A stretch of DNA of 35,204 bases from Phycisphaerae bacterium (lineage in GTDB: Bacteria > Planctomycetota > Phycisphaerae > Sedimentisphaerales > Anaerobacaceae). Under the pieces are notes generated by a model that did not search any database, had not been told where the DNA came from, and saw nothing but the letters and a program-made list of their open reading frames with translations. The position numbers and the translations under genes were made by a program. Of this stretch, positions 8,550 through 16,266 are shown one piece after another (the stretch's first letter is position 1; every line of letters starts with the position of its first letter). The stretch is taken from the NCBI GenBank assembly GCA_030615025.1, contig JAUXAB010000034.1:1-35204 (forward strand). The letters run 5' to 3'.

Positions 8550-10439
8550 TCAAAGCCCCGCCAGTTTCAGAGTGACCGGACCGGAAGTTGGATAAGAAAA
8601 TGGGCCAGCGGGAGCTTTTTTGCCTTTCCATGCTGAATTGAAGAAATCATGCGTACAGATTTCGAGCTTTCCAAACATAGGAAGCTTTTCTTCAGTCGAC
8701 CAGGTAAAGCTCAACGTTTGCTGATTAAAAGAAGCATTGATTTTAGCTCTTTTACTGTTCGGCCCAAAGCCCTTCCTTTGCCAGGCATTGAAGTCAAATC
8801 CGGCACGACGCCTTGCCGGACCGCAATCAACAAAGATATTACAATCAGAGAGATTGTCGTCATCGATAAAGGAAACACCCTTTCGCGCGTTGACGAAGAT
8901 ATTATTCAGCACGCGGTTTCGCTTGCAGGTCGATAGCCTTCCGCCGACCATTCGGCCTTGACAGATTCGCATTTCGACGGCTTCTTTAGTACATTCAGCC
9001 ACAAAATTATGTGCCACAGTTAGCTCGTCACAGTCATGCTGATAGATACCACTGCCTTTCACGTTCCAGACGAAGTTGCGGTCAACTAAATTCGGCACCT
9101 GTGAGGCTTCGATAAAAATCGCCCCGTTGACCGATTCGATATTGACCAATATATTTTGTGTAACCCTCGAATTAATGTTGGTGTAGTCCAGCCAGATTCC
9201 CGGTGCCGCCTCAATATCGGTAATGATATTTCTGCGAACAAGCGTACCATTGTTCAGTAACAACTTGATGGCTCCCGTCTCCCAATATCGCTGCACGTCC
9301 TGCCAGCCACAATGATGAATCCGGTTGCTTTCCACAAGGGCATTTTTTACCAGCAGGCCCTGAATCCCACCTGTGCCGCACTCGTACACCTCATTATTAC
9401 GAACAATCATATACCCCGGATTTCTCTCGGCACGTTCTCTATCTACAGCACGCCCTGCCTTGCTCTCATCGGTCCGTGCCCCAACTTCGATACCCACCGA
9501 ATTAACACCCCTGACGATATTATCCTCGATAATCCAGTGATGGCCGCCCATCGTGAATAGCGCCCCTACGCCTGTCCGTGGAAAGCCATTGCCGGCGTGT
9601 TCGAATATAAAGCCCTTGACCCGGATATATCCAAGGTCGGTAACAGCAGGCTTGAAGATATGCTGCTGTGTGGTGATTTCAAACACAGTCTTATTTGGGT
9701 TCATCCCCTTAAAAGGATGGATATGCAATCTTTTATTTTCCTTTTCGACCCAGAAGGAGCCGGGCAGCTTGACCAGGTCTTCGTAGGTTGCCTGCTGAAC
9801 CAGCCGTTTGCCATCCTGGAACACCAGCCCCCGCCCCAGCGTGTATGGGAGTTTGCCGGCCCATTGTGCCGCCCAGGGCATAAGGTCAATATCTTCTCTG
9901 CTGGCGTTTTCCGTCAAGAACGGATTATATAACCCAAAATAGTCATCCGGCAAAGACGTCATCCACAACTTAGCGGAAGACAAAACACCATTCCTTTTCG
10001 ATTTTGTCCATTTCGGTTTGAGGACTCGCGAACCTTTAACGATTACCTTGGCCCCCGGCGCAGCTTCGAAACTGAGCATCTTATTCGGCCCATCTCCGCC
10101 AAATCGCGGCTGAATCAGCTCGCGATAGATGCCGGATTTAACAATGACTTTCTCGCCGGCACGAACTACCTGGGCAGCCTTATTAATTGTCAGAAAAGGT
10201 TTTTCTTCGCTGCCGTCATTATCATCCAAAGCCCGAGGATGGTGCTGGTCAACATAGTAAGTCCTGGTGTAGACAGTCTGGTCACTCCAGGTTTTAAAGT
10301 CACTTCCGTCCGGAAGGATGACAGGAGGATTCAGCGATACATAAACGCCCTTTTGAGCATATAATTCACCGGGTTTCAGCGCAATAAACAGCGAAAGGCA
10401 CGATAGCGCTATGACAATTTGTTTGGCCTTCGGATACAT
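8550..10439 (-). CDS. Secreted right-handed parallel beta-helix protein
   Basis: The product is 629 residues from ATG 10439, which has GGAGGG 7-8 bases upstream and opens a Sec signal (IVIALSCLSLFIALKPGELYA). The mature start TRTYYVDQHHPRALDDNDGS and EEKPFLTINKAAQVVRAGEK is the N-terminal cap typical of DUF1565/pectate-lyase-like helices. Rungs follow from ~270 to ~560 (YIRVKGFIFEHAGNG, HHWIIEDNIVRGVNSVGIEV, GYMIVRNNEVYECGTGG, VLNNIFVNARKGVSF). The short tail ending FSYPTSGPVTLKLAGL looks like a beta-sandwich. Such proteins are usually polysaccharide lyases, hydrolases or epimerases, but I see no diagnostic catalytic set. It is the first gene of the block with the ceramidase-like fusion and GH116, and probably acts on the same glycan. 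Upstream open frame (to 10496) is rejected for lack of a ribosome-binding site. Confidence 0.82.
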   Translation of the reverse strand: MYPKAKQIVIALSCLSLFIALKPGELYAQKGVYVSLNPPVILPDGSDFKTWSDQTVYTRTYYVDQHHPRALDDNDGSEEKPFLTINKAAQVVRAGEKVIVKSGIYRELIQPRFGGDGPNKMLSFEAAPGAKVIVKGSRVLKPKWTKSKRNGVLSSAKLWMTSLPDDYFGLYNPFLTENASREDIDLMPWAAQWAGKLPYTLGRGLVFQDGKRLVQQATYEDLVKLPGSFWVEKENKRLHIHPFKGMNPNKTVFEITTQQHIFKPAVTDLGYIRVKGFIFEHAGNGFPRTGVGALFTMGGHHWIIEDNIVRGVNSVGIEVGARTDESKAGRAVDRERAERNPGYMIVRNNEVYECGTGGIQGLLVKNALVESNRIHHCGWQDVQRYWETGAIKLLLNNGTLVRRNIITDIEAAPGIWLDYTNINSRVTQNILVNIESVNGAIFIEASQVPNLVDRNFVWNVKGSGIYQHDCDELTVAHNFVAECTKEAVEMRICQGRMVGGRLSTCKRNRVLNNIFVNARKGVSFIDDDNLSDCNIFVDCGPARRRAGFDFNAWQRKGFGPNSKRAKINASFNQQTLSFTWSTEEKLPMFGKLEICTHDFFNSAWKGKKAPAGPFSYPTSGPVTLKLAGL

Positions 10440-10513
10440 ACAGGACCCTCCATACACCAAGATCATTATGAAATTTGGCCGTCGGAAAGAAACCATGGAT
10501 TACGCGGATTTTA

Positions 10514-10650
10514 GAGGGATTAACAGGATAAAACAAGAGAAAATCCTGTAAGTCCTGTCTAAAAAATTGCAAATCAGCTACATTTTGGCTACAATAGACA
10601 GGATAACAGGATAAAACAAGATAAAAAAATCCTGTCAATCCTGTCAAAAA
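10514..10650. repeat. Two adjacent hairpin repeats of the ACAGGAT family
   Basis: Copy A has ACAGGAT (10523-10529) against ATCCTGT (10543-10549). Copy B has GACAGGAT (10597-10604) and ACAGGAT (10606-10612) against ATCCTGT (10629-10635) and ATCCTGTC (10638-10645). Both share an AAAACAAGA-type loop. They fill the divergent space between the beta-helix gene and the GH140-like gene. The A-run at the end of copy B feeds directly into the weak ribosome-binding site of the latter. Two further copies lie at 23388 and 27676. Confidence 0.8.
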
Positions 10651-10657
10651 AAGGCCG

Positions 10658-12115
10658 ATGATGCTGATGAGAATGAGCAGCTTAGTCTTATTTTGTTTAA
10701 TAAGCGGGACTGTGCTGGCTCCTGCGTCTCACGACGCAAGACGTGGCAGCGGGCCAGTAAATGGCAGGCACTTGGAGATATGCCCTCAGCACCGCTATTA
10801 CTTCCGCGACGGCGACCGGCACGTGGTACTCGTCGGTGTTTCCGACCGCGCTTTGTTCAACATCTGGAAAAATGATAAGGGCTTCTCGTGGCGAAAATAT
10901 CTCGATGACCTCGCAGCACACCATCTCAACTATGTTCGCCAGGATGTGTTCAGCTGGGGCGCAATACGCGGCGCGCTGGAGTATCCGGCCCAGCTCTCTA
11001 ATCCAGCTCGGCTCTTCGCCCGCACCGGGCCGGGTAAGGCAATAGACGGCAAACCAAAGTTCGACTTGACTAAGTTCGACCAATCCTATTTCGACAGGCG
11101 CCTCAAGCCGTTTTTACGCGAGGCGGCGAAACGAGGCATTTACGTTGAGCTGACCCTGTTTGAAGGCTTCAGAGCACGGAGTGATTTCAAGGAAAGTCTC
11201 TACACCGAGGCGAACAACATCAATCGGCTCGGCCTGCGACCAGGCCAGGTGACCTCTGATGCAGCCCTCGGAAATCGGCGCCTGATGGCTGTTCAACACG
11301 CCTACGTTGATAAGGTGCTCGCCGAGACAGCACAGTTCGGTAACGTCATCTACGAAATAGCGAATGAGAGCGGTGGCCGGCGGTGGGTAGCCCATCTTAT
11401 TGACTACATACACAATCATCCAACGCATCCCAGCCGACTCGTTTCCGCAGGTGAGCAGACCTCTTCCTTCGACCCACGTACCGGCGACAATGACATCGTC
11501 GTAAAGCATCGTGGCGGCGGAGGGTGGTATGCCACCGACGCCGATGTCCGCAATCATCACGTGGCCCTGCTGCAATTCCGCGTCGGTAAGCCGGTCAGCC
11601 ACAACGAGTACTTCCTGTACGCCAACGCCAGCACGGATGATGTCAACTTCCCGCGTAAGATAATGTGGGCCGACTTCACAGCGGGCGGGCATTCCAATTT
11701 CTTCGATTTTACCTTCTGGCGCGGCACGGGGCGAACACTCAACGATGGTCAGCCATCACGCTCGCCACCTTTTGAAATCCTCCGCGGCGGCCAGTACCTG
11801 CTCGACTTCCTTGCCGACAACAAGGTCAAGTTTTGGACTATGGCACCCCATGATGAATTGGCCACAGTCGAGGGAAAGAGCAAGCCTTATGTTTTTACTC
11901 TCGCGCGACCGGGTGAGGAGTACATCTGCTATGTGCTTGGCAATGGCACGGTAAAGATTACCCTGCAGCTTACCGGCGGTCCCTTCACCGCCCGATGGTA
12001 TGACCCAAAGCGAGGTCGATTCCTCGGCCCTCCGCACCGAGTACAAAGCAAAGGTCGGCATCTCTTTCAGTCGCCAACTTTCAAGCAGGATATCGTATTG
12101 TATTTACGGCGTTAA
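10658..12115 (+). CDS. Secreted GH140/DUF4038-like TIM-barrel glycoside hydrolase
   Basis: The product is 485 residues with a Sec signal (SSLVLFCLISGTVLAPA). The barrel starts with HRYYFRDGDRHVVLVGVSDR, a typical opening for DUF4038/GH140-like enzymes. Candidate catalytic residues are Glu237 in IYEIANESGG (acid/base at the end of strand 4) and Glu317 in VSHNEYFLY (nucleophile at strand 7). The last ~90 residues (EEYICYVLGNGTVKITLQL, ARWYDPKRGRFLG) match the small beta-sandwich, often called a collagen-binding-like domain, that ends this family. Several in-frame ATGs crowd the start (10658, 10661, 10667, 10673). AAGG at 10651 favours 10658 or 10661. Its TAA overlaps the stop codon of the convergent oxidoreductase. 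Known GH140 members cut apiose-containing pectin, but that substrate cannot be assumed here. Confidence 0.78.
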   Translation: MMLMRMSSLVLFCLISGTVLAPASHDARRGSGPVNGRHLEICPQHRYYFRDGDRHVVLVGVSDRALFNIWKNDKGFSWRKYLDDLAAHHLNYVRQDVFSWGAIRGALEYPAQLSNPARLFARTGPGKAIDGKPKFDLTKFDQSYFDRRLKPFLREAAKRGIYVELTLFEGFRARSDFKESLYTEANNINRLGLRPGQVTSDAALGNRRLMAVQHAYVDKVLAETAQFGNVIYEIANESGGRRWVAHLIDYIHNHPTHPSRLVSAGEQTSSFDPRTGDNDIVVKHRGGGGWYATDADVRNHHVALLQFRVGKPVSHNEYFLYANASTDDVNFPRKIMWADFTAGGHSNFFDFTFWRGTGRTLNDGQPSRSPPFEILRGGQYLLDFLADNKVKFWTMAPHDELATVEGKSKPYVFTLARPGEEYICYVLGNGTVKITLQLTGGPFTARWYDPKRGRFLGPPHRVQSKGRHLFQSPTFKQDIVLYLRR

Positions 12116-13476
12116 AGATGCCATGGACTACGCATCGGACGCGAGAGCATACGATTGGCCTGCTCATCATCAATAAAACGTTCATTGTCCGGGTCCCACT
12201 GCAGCTTGCGTTTGAGCGTCATGGCGATATTGCCGAGGTGGCAAACGGATGTGGAACGATGTCCGACTTCTACCGGTGCAGCCGTCTGGCCGCGTGTCTT
12301 AATACAATCGATAAGATTGCGGTGATGGTCATTGCTTTTGTAAAGGTGGATTTCATCAGGCCCGATAGTTGAATCCTTCACCGACTCCGGAGAGCTCGTG
12401 AGTTGGCCCTGCTGAAGCTGAATCCAGCCTTCGGTACCTTCAAAACGCATAGGGCCGTCTTGGTCGGTTTTCATAACCAACTCGACGCCGTTGGCATATC
12501 GGGCCCGGAAGTGGACCTTGGTGGCTGTGGTGAAAAGGCCATCGGCGGGATACTCCCCACCCAGGTCTTCGACCTCTACTGGCCCTGTCAAGTCCGTGCC
12601 GTTTGCCCATTGAGCAACATCAATCCAATGTGCGCCCAGATTTGTCGTCTGGCCCCCGGAATAGTCCAGGCCGAACCGGAACGTATAAAGGCACCGGGAC
12701 TTGTGATACGGGACCCAGGGGGCCGGCCCCAACCACATATCGTAATCCAGCCAATCGGGGACAGGCTCCGGCTTCCAATCCTTAGCCGGTGCTTCTTTAT
12801 TGTTTTTTCCGATAGATGTTATGATTTTCTTGAGCCGGCCTATTCGTTCGTTGCGTACCAGCTCGCAGATGAAGCGGAATTGTTGGCTTGAGCGCCGTTG
12901 AGTTCCCGTCTGGAAAACGACGCCATAGCGCCGAACGGCCTCGACCATCGCCCGACCTTCGGCCACAGTCAGAGTCAAGGGCTTTTCACAGTAAATATCC
13001 TTGCCTGCCGCCGCTGCCATAACTACCGGTATCGCATGCCAGTGGTCCGGCGTGGTGATGCAAACAGCGTCAATGTCATCCCGCGAGAGCAGATTGCGAA
13101 AATCATTGTACGCGTCACAGCCTTTGTACCGGCCGGATTGACTTTTTTTTGCGTAATGGTCCTCCACTATCTTGCGAGCAGGTTCCCGTCCGAACCACGC
13201 CCCCTGCCAGCCTTTCTTATACCAGTGACCATATTCGTTGCTCGCCTTTACGACGTCACAGACAGCAACAACCTGCACATCGCTTTGATTCAGAAACGCC
13301 CTCATATTATTGGTGCCCATACCACCCACACCAATGAAACCCATTGCGATTCGGCTGCTGGGCGCTATCACCCCGGCTTTTCCCAACGCCGATGACGAAA
13401 CAATGTACGGAAACGCCAGTGCGCCAGCTGCTCCCCGCAGAAAGCATCGTCGACTTATGGTACTATCTCTTGACAT
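12112..13476 (-). CDS. Tat-exported Gfo/Idh/MocA family oxidoreductase
   Basis: The product is 454 residues. A twin-arginine signal (ISRRCFLRGAAGALAFP) precedes the Rossmann fold with MGFIGVGGMGTNNMRAF as the dinucleotide-binding loop, then VQVVAVCDV and DAVCITTPDHWHAIPVVMAA. The EKPLTLTVAEGR motif supplies the conserved lysine. The C-terminal alpha/beta domain includes GLDYSGGQTTNLGAHWIDVA, the usual substrate-site segment. Planctomycetes carry many such exported paralogs, and characterised relatives oxidise sugars or glycosides at C3 or act by an NAD-dependent hydrolytic route (GH109). The frame opens at GTG 13482, but ATG 13476 with AGAGG 8 bases upstream is preferred. It is 38 bases downstream of the ThuA-DUF1080 gene, so probably co-transcribed. 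The cofactor is presumably loaded before Tat export. Confidence 0.9.
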   Translation of the reverse strand: MSRDSTISRRCFLRGAAGALAFPYIVSSSALGKAGVIAPSSRIAMGFIGVGGMGTNNMRAFLNQSDVQVVAVCDVVKASNEYGHWYKKGWQGAWFGREPARKIVEDHYAKKSQSGRYKGCDAYNDFRNLLSRDDIDAVCITTPDHWHAIPVVMAAAAGKDIYCEKPLTLTVAEGRAMVEAVRRYGVVFQTGTQRRSSQQFRFICELVRNERIGRLKKIITSIGKNNKEAPAKDWKPEPVPDWLDYDMWLGPAPWVPYHKSRCLYTFRFGLDYSGGQTTNLGAHWIDVAQWANGTDLTGPVEVEDLGGEYPADGLFTTATKVHFRARYANGVELVMKTDQDGPMRFEGTEGWIQLQQGQLTSSPESVKDSTIGPDEIHLYKSNDHHRNLIDCIKTRGQTAAPVEVGHRSTSVCHLGNIAMTLKRKLQWDPDNERFIDDEQANRMLSRPMRSPWHL

Positions 13477-13514
13477 TTGCACTTCCTCTCTTGCCGTTAA
13501 AGTTGCTCCTGTTT

Positions 13515-15077
13515 TCAGAACTGACGCAAACGTATGTCCTTAAACTGCACGAGCATTGGAGGTCCCTGGTGTACCTGCAGCGCGAGCTTGCCGGTGGGCA
13601 CTCGCTTTGGGTCGTTATCCTCAATCTCGCACATAACCACGTCGTTTATCTTCAGCACAGTGTGACCCTTGTTGGTTATAACCGTATAGTCATTCCACTG
13701 TTCGGGCTTGAGAAGCTTGAGCAGTTCGGTCGGGTCGCCCACGGAGCCGACAAGTTCCTTCCTGCCGGTTTTGTCAATGCGAACTTTTTGGCCCCTCTCA
13801 GCGAGGATGTTGCGCATGGTGTACTCCATCACGACGCCGGTCCATCGGCCGTCGGCGCTAAAATCGGCCTGGGGGCCTATGAGGGCTTCGTGGTGCATAT
13901 CGGTTCTTTCTTTGCTGTGGAAGTAAATTCCTGAATTGCCGTTCTCGATTCGGAACTTCAAGCGCAGTTCAAAGTCCGTCACATCACCGCCCGTCCAGAG
14001 CAGGAAATTGTTCTCGGAAATGCGGTTTTGCTCAGTGGTCTGCCCGGTGATGGCTCCGTCCCTAACAAACCATATTCTGGGGTTGCCCTTCCAGCCCGAA
14101 AGGTCTTTGCCGTTGAAAAGACTTCTGAACCTGGGCTCGATTCTGGGCGTAACTTCAGCACTCGGCGTTGTATCGGCAGGCAAATCGCCCATTGCGAACT
14201 GTATCCCATCCAGATAGAACCGCAGTATCGTCGGGTTCCACCATATCTCGGTGCGATGGCCAAACGCACAGTAAAAGACTCGGCCTTTCCCGTACTGCCG
14301 CACCCAGGCCAGGGCAAAATCGTTGTCCTTGCGGTGGATCCATGGCACGGTCATGTTAGTCGTTTCGGTATCCAGCGACAAGAGCACGCGGAGTTTTTTG
14401 CGCGAGTACGGTTCTCGGAACTGAAATATCTCCTCGGCTAAGCGGAAGTTCCTACCTTCGAATGCGACCAGCAGCGGGTGGTCTGGCTCATCCAGCTTGA
14501 CGTCGACTTCCTCGTTCCAGGGGTGGCCCCAGTAGGCGGCACCGAGCATTTCAAGGAACTGGGGCCAGTGGGTGTTGCCGCCGACAGCGTGATGATAGGC
14601 CACGATCCCGCCGCCCCCTCGCACGAACTCAAGCAGGCTCCGGCGAAGAAGCATTTCAACAGCGTCCTTGTCTGGACCGTACTTCTTGAGCTTTTCCATA
14701 TCCTCGTCGGTCGGCCGAATCCATGGGCCGTTGCTGTTGTTCATAATGATGGCGTCGAATTGTTTCAGATTCTCCGGCAAGTACATCGCCACATCATCGC
14801 TGACAACTGGCTCGAAGGCGCCGGTCTTTTCGCCGAGCAGTTTCATCGCATATTCGGCTTGAGGGATGGAGTAGCCCTTATGGGGAGACTTCTCCATAAA
14901 CGGCGTGTTCCAGATCAATACGCGGCGATGCTTTTTCGGCGTAACGCGGGCCTTCTTGGGCACTGCCGCTCGGATTCGCTCTGCCTGCTGCCTGGTGACT
15001 TGCGCTGCAGCTTGTGCAGGCAGCATCAGCATCGCCACCACTAAAAGAACAGCTCTACAGAAGCCGCTGCATAGCAT
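13515..15077 (-). CDS. Secreted ThuA-like domain fused to DUF1080 (3-keto-disaccharide hydrolase family)
   Basis: The product is 520 residues from ATG 15077 (GGAAGG upstream), beginning with a Sec signal (AVLLVVAMLMLPAQAAAQ). Residues ~45-300 form a ThuA-like class I amidotransferase fold: RRVLIWNTPFMEKSPHKGYS, FDAIIMNNSNGPW, FVRGGGGIVAYHHAVGGNTH and GRVFYCAFGHRTEIWWNPTI. Residues ~325-520 are DUF1080: FRSLFNGKDLSGWKGNP, DFELRLKFRIENGNSGIYFH, WNDYTVITNKGHTVLKIND and GKLALQVHQGPPMLVQFKDI. Some DUF1080 proteins cleave 3-keto-glycosides produced by Gfo/Idh/MocA enzymes, and two of those flank this gene on the same strand. The role of the ThuA part is unclear. The N-terminal extension open to 15173 is encoded by a tandem repeat and is rejected. 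Confidence 0.88.
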   Translation of the reverse strand: MLCSGFCRAVLLVVAMLMLPAQAAAQVTRQQAERIRAAVPKKARVTPKKHRRVLIWNTPFMEKSPHKGYSIPQAEYAMKLLGEKTGAFEPVVSDDVAMYLPENLKQFDAIIMNNSNGPWIRPTDEDMEKLKKYGPDKDAVEMLLRRSLLEFVRGGGGIVAYHHAVGGNTHWPQFLEMLGAAYWGHPWNEEVDVKLDEPDHPLLVAFEGRNFRLAEEIFQFREPYSRKKLRVLLSLDTETTNMTVPWIHRKDNDFALAWVRQYGKGRVFYCAFGHRTEIWWNPTILRFYLDGIQFAMGDLPADTTPSAEVTPRIEPRFRSLFNGKDLSGWKGNPRIWFVRDGAITGQTTEQNRISENNFLLWTGGDVTDFELRLKFRIENGNSGIYFHSKERTDMHHEALIGPQADFSADGRWTGVVMEYTMRNILAERGQKVRIDKTGRKELVGSVGDPTELLKLLKPEQWNDYTVITNKGHTVLKINDVVMCEIEDNDPKRVPTGKLALQVHQGPPMLVQFKDIRLRQF

Positions 15078-15100
15078 AATCAGACCTTCCTTTCTGTTGG

Positions 15101-15142
15101 TAAATGGTAACTGGTAAATGGTAACTGGTAAATGGTAACTGG
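15101..15142. repeat. Three perfect copies of a 14-bp tandem repeat
   Basis: The unit TAAATGGTAACTGG is repeated three times without error, just upstream of the ribosome-binding site of the ThuA-DUF1080 gene and inside the 99-bp space after the FGE-fold gene. Copy number of such repeats often varies between strains. Confidence 0.95.
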
Positions 15143-15176
15143 TATATTCGAATAACCAATAACCACTGTCCAAGCA

Positions 15177-16154
15177 TTACTGTTTTGGTTCAATGGATAT
15201 TGCTATCCGAAACCCGATGAAGTCCATCTGTGGCAGCCACCACTTACTCTTGGGCTCCTGCGGGTCCTGGAAACGCCACCAGTCTTCTTCGAAGGCCCTT
15301 GCAGCGCAGCGAAGATCCGAAGCCGCGCTGTCCCAATCGCCACCACGGGCCACGTGCACCTTGCCTTTTTTCGGTCCCATAGGATTCACGGGCGGTTGCT
15401 TTTTGGCGTCCGCCGCGTAGGCAGTCGGGCTATAAAAATCATAAACCCATTCCCGCACGTTGCCCAGCATGTCGTACAGACCCCAAGGGCTCGGCTTCTT
15501 CTTAGCAGCCTCGTGGGTCATCTGGTCGGAATTGGCTTCGAACCACGCATACTCCTTGAGCTTGTCCGGGGACCCGCCGAAGAAGTAGGCGGCCTGACCG
15601 CCTGCCCGGGCGGCGTATTCCCACTCCGCCTCGGTTGGCAGACGATACTTCTTGCCTGTTTTTATTGACAGCCATCTGCAAAAGGTCATCGCGTTGTGCC
15701 AGGTCGTCCCAATCGACGGATGCTTGCCTCCACCCATGCCCATCGTCGGGTCGCCATAAATGGGTGTGGGTCCTGTAATAGCGTCCAGGTCTTCGCTTGA
15801 CCCTGACTTGTTCTTATATCGCTTTACAACTTTGGCCTCGCCCTTTACTTCTTGTACCGTCTCTTCATAATAAGTTATGAACAGCTCGTAAGTGGTCTCC
15901 GTTGTGCAAAGGTAGAAGGGCTTTAAATGCACCTCATGCTGTGGATCCTCATCGTTTTTCCGGCTTGGTTCAGCTTCTGGGCTTCCCATCACAAACTTAC
16001 CGCCCGGAATGAGTACCATTTCAAACGAGAGCTTCTCGCCACCTTTGGTCATAATGGTCTCAGTGTACTTCTTCGGCACTTTGCCTCCGGATGCCGCGAG
16101 GGCTGTACCAAACAGAACGCCAACACAAACAGCTAAGATACAGCTCAGCTTCAT
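15177..16154 (-). CDS. Secreted formylglycine-generating-enzyme-fold (SUMF1-like) protein, probably not a true FGE
   Basis: The product is 325 residues from ATG 16154 (AGGGG 7 bases upstream) with a Sec signal (CILAVCVGVLFGTALAA). Family motifs run in order: FEMVLIPGGKFVMGS, PQHEVHLKPFYLCTTETTYE, YRLPTEAEWEYAARAGG, WGLYDMLGNVREWVYDFY, VHVARGGDWDS and FIGFRIA. In catalytic FGEs the segment after the RGGSW-like motif carries the copper-binding cysteine pair. Here the segment is ARGGDWDSAASDLRCAARAF, with a single Cys, and no sulfatase gene is present in the window. It is therefore more likely a C-type-lectin-fold binding or scaffold protein. Residues ~75-120 contain an insertion rich in Lys/Glu (EETVQEVKGEAKVVKRYKNK). 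It lies between an oxidoreductase and ThuA-DUF1080 in a same-strand cluster. Confidence 0.82.
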   Translation of the reverse strand: MKLSCILAVCVGVLFGTALAASGGKVPKKYTETIMTKGGEKLSFEMVLIPGGKFVMGSPEAEPSRKNDEDPQHEVHLKPFYLCTTETTYELFITYYEETVQEVKGEAKVVKRYKNKSGSSEDLDAITGPTPIYGDPTMGMGGGKHPSIGTTWHNAMTFCRWLSIKTGKKYRLPTEAEWEYAARAGGQAAYFFGGSPDKLKEYAWFEANSDQMTHEAAKKKPSPWGLYDMLGNVREWVYDFYSPTAYAADAKKQPPVNPMGPKKGKVHVARGGDWDSAASDLRCAARAFEEDWWRFQDPQEPKSKWWLPQMDFIGFRIAISIEPKQ

Positions 16155-16266
16155 TATATATCCCCTTTTCCAAGCCAATCCAATTCGATTTCTACCTTTC
16201 GAACACCTTCTACATCTCATGATTTTACTCCTGTAAATACATAGTACCATCTCTTACAAACAGGTT

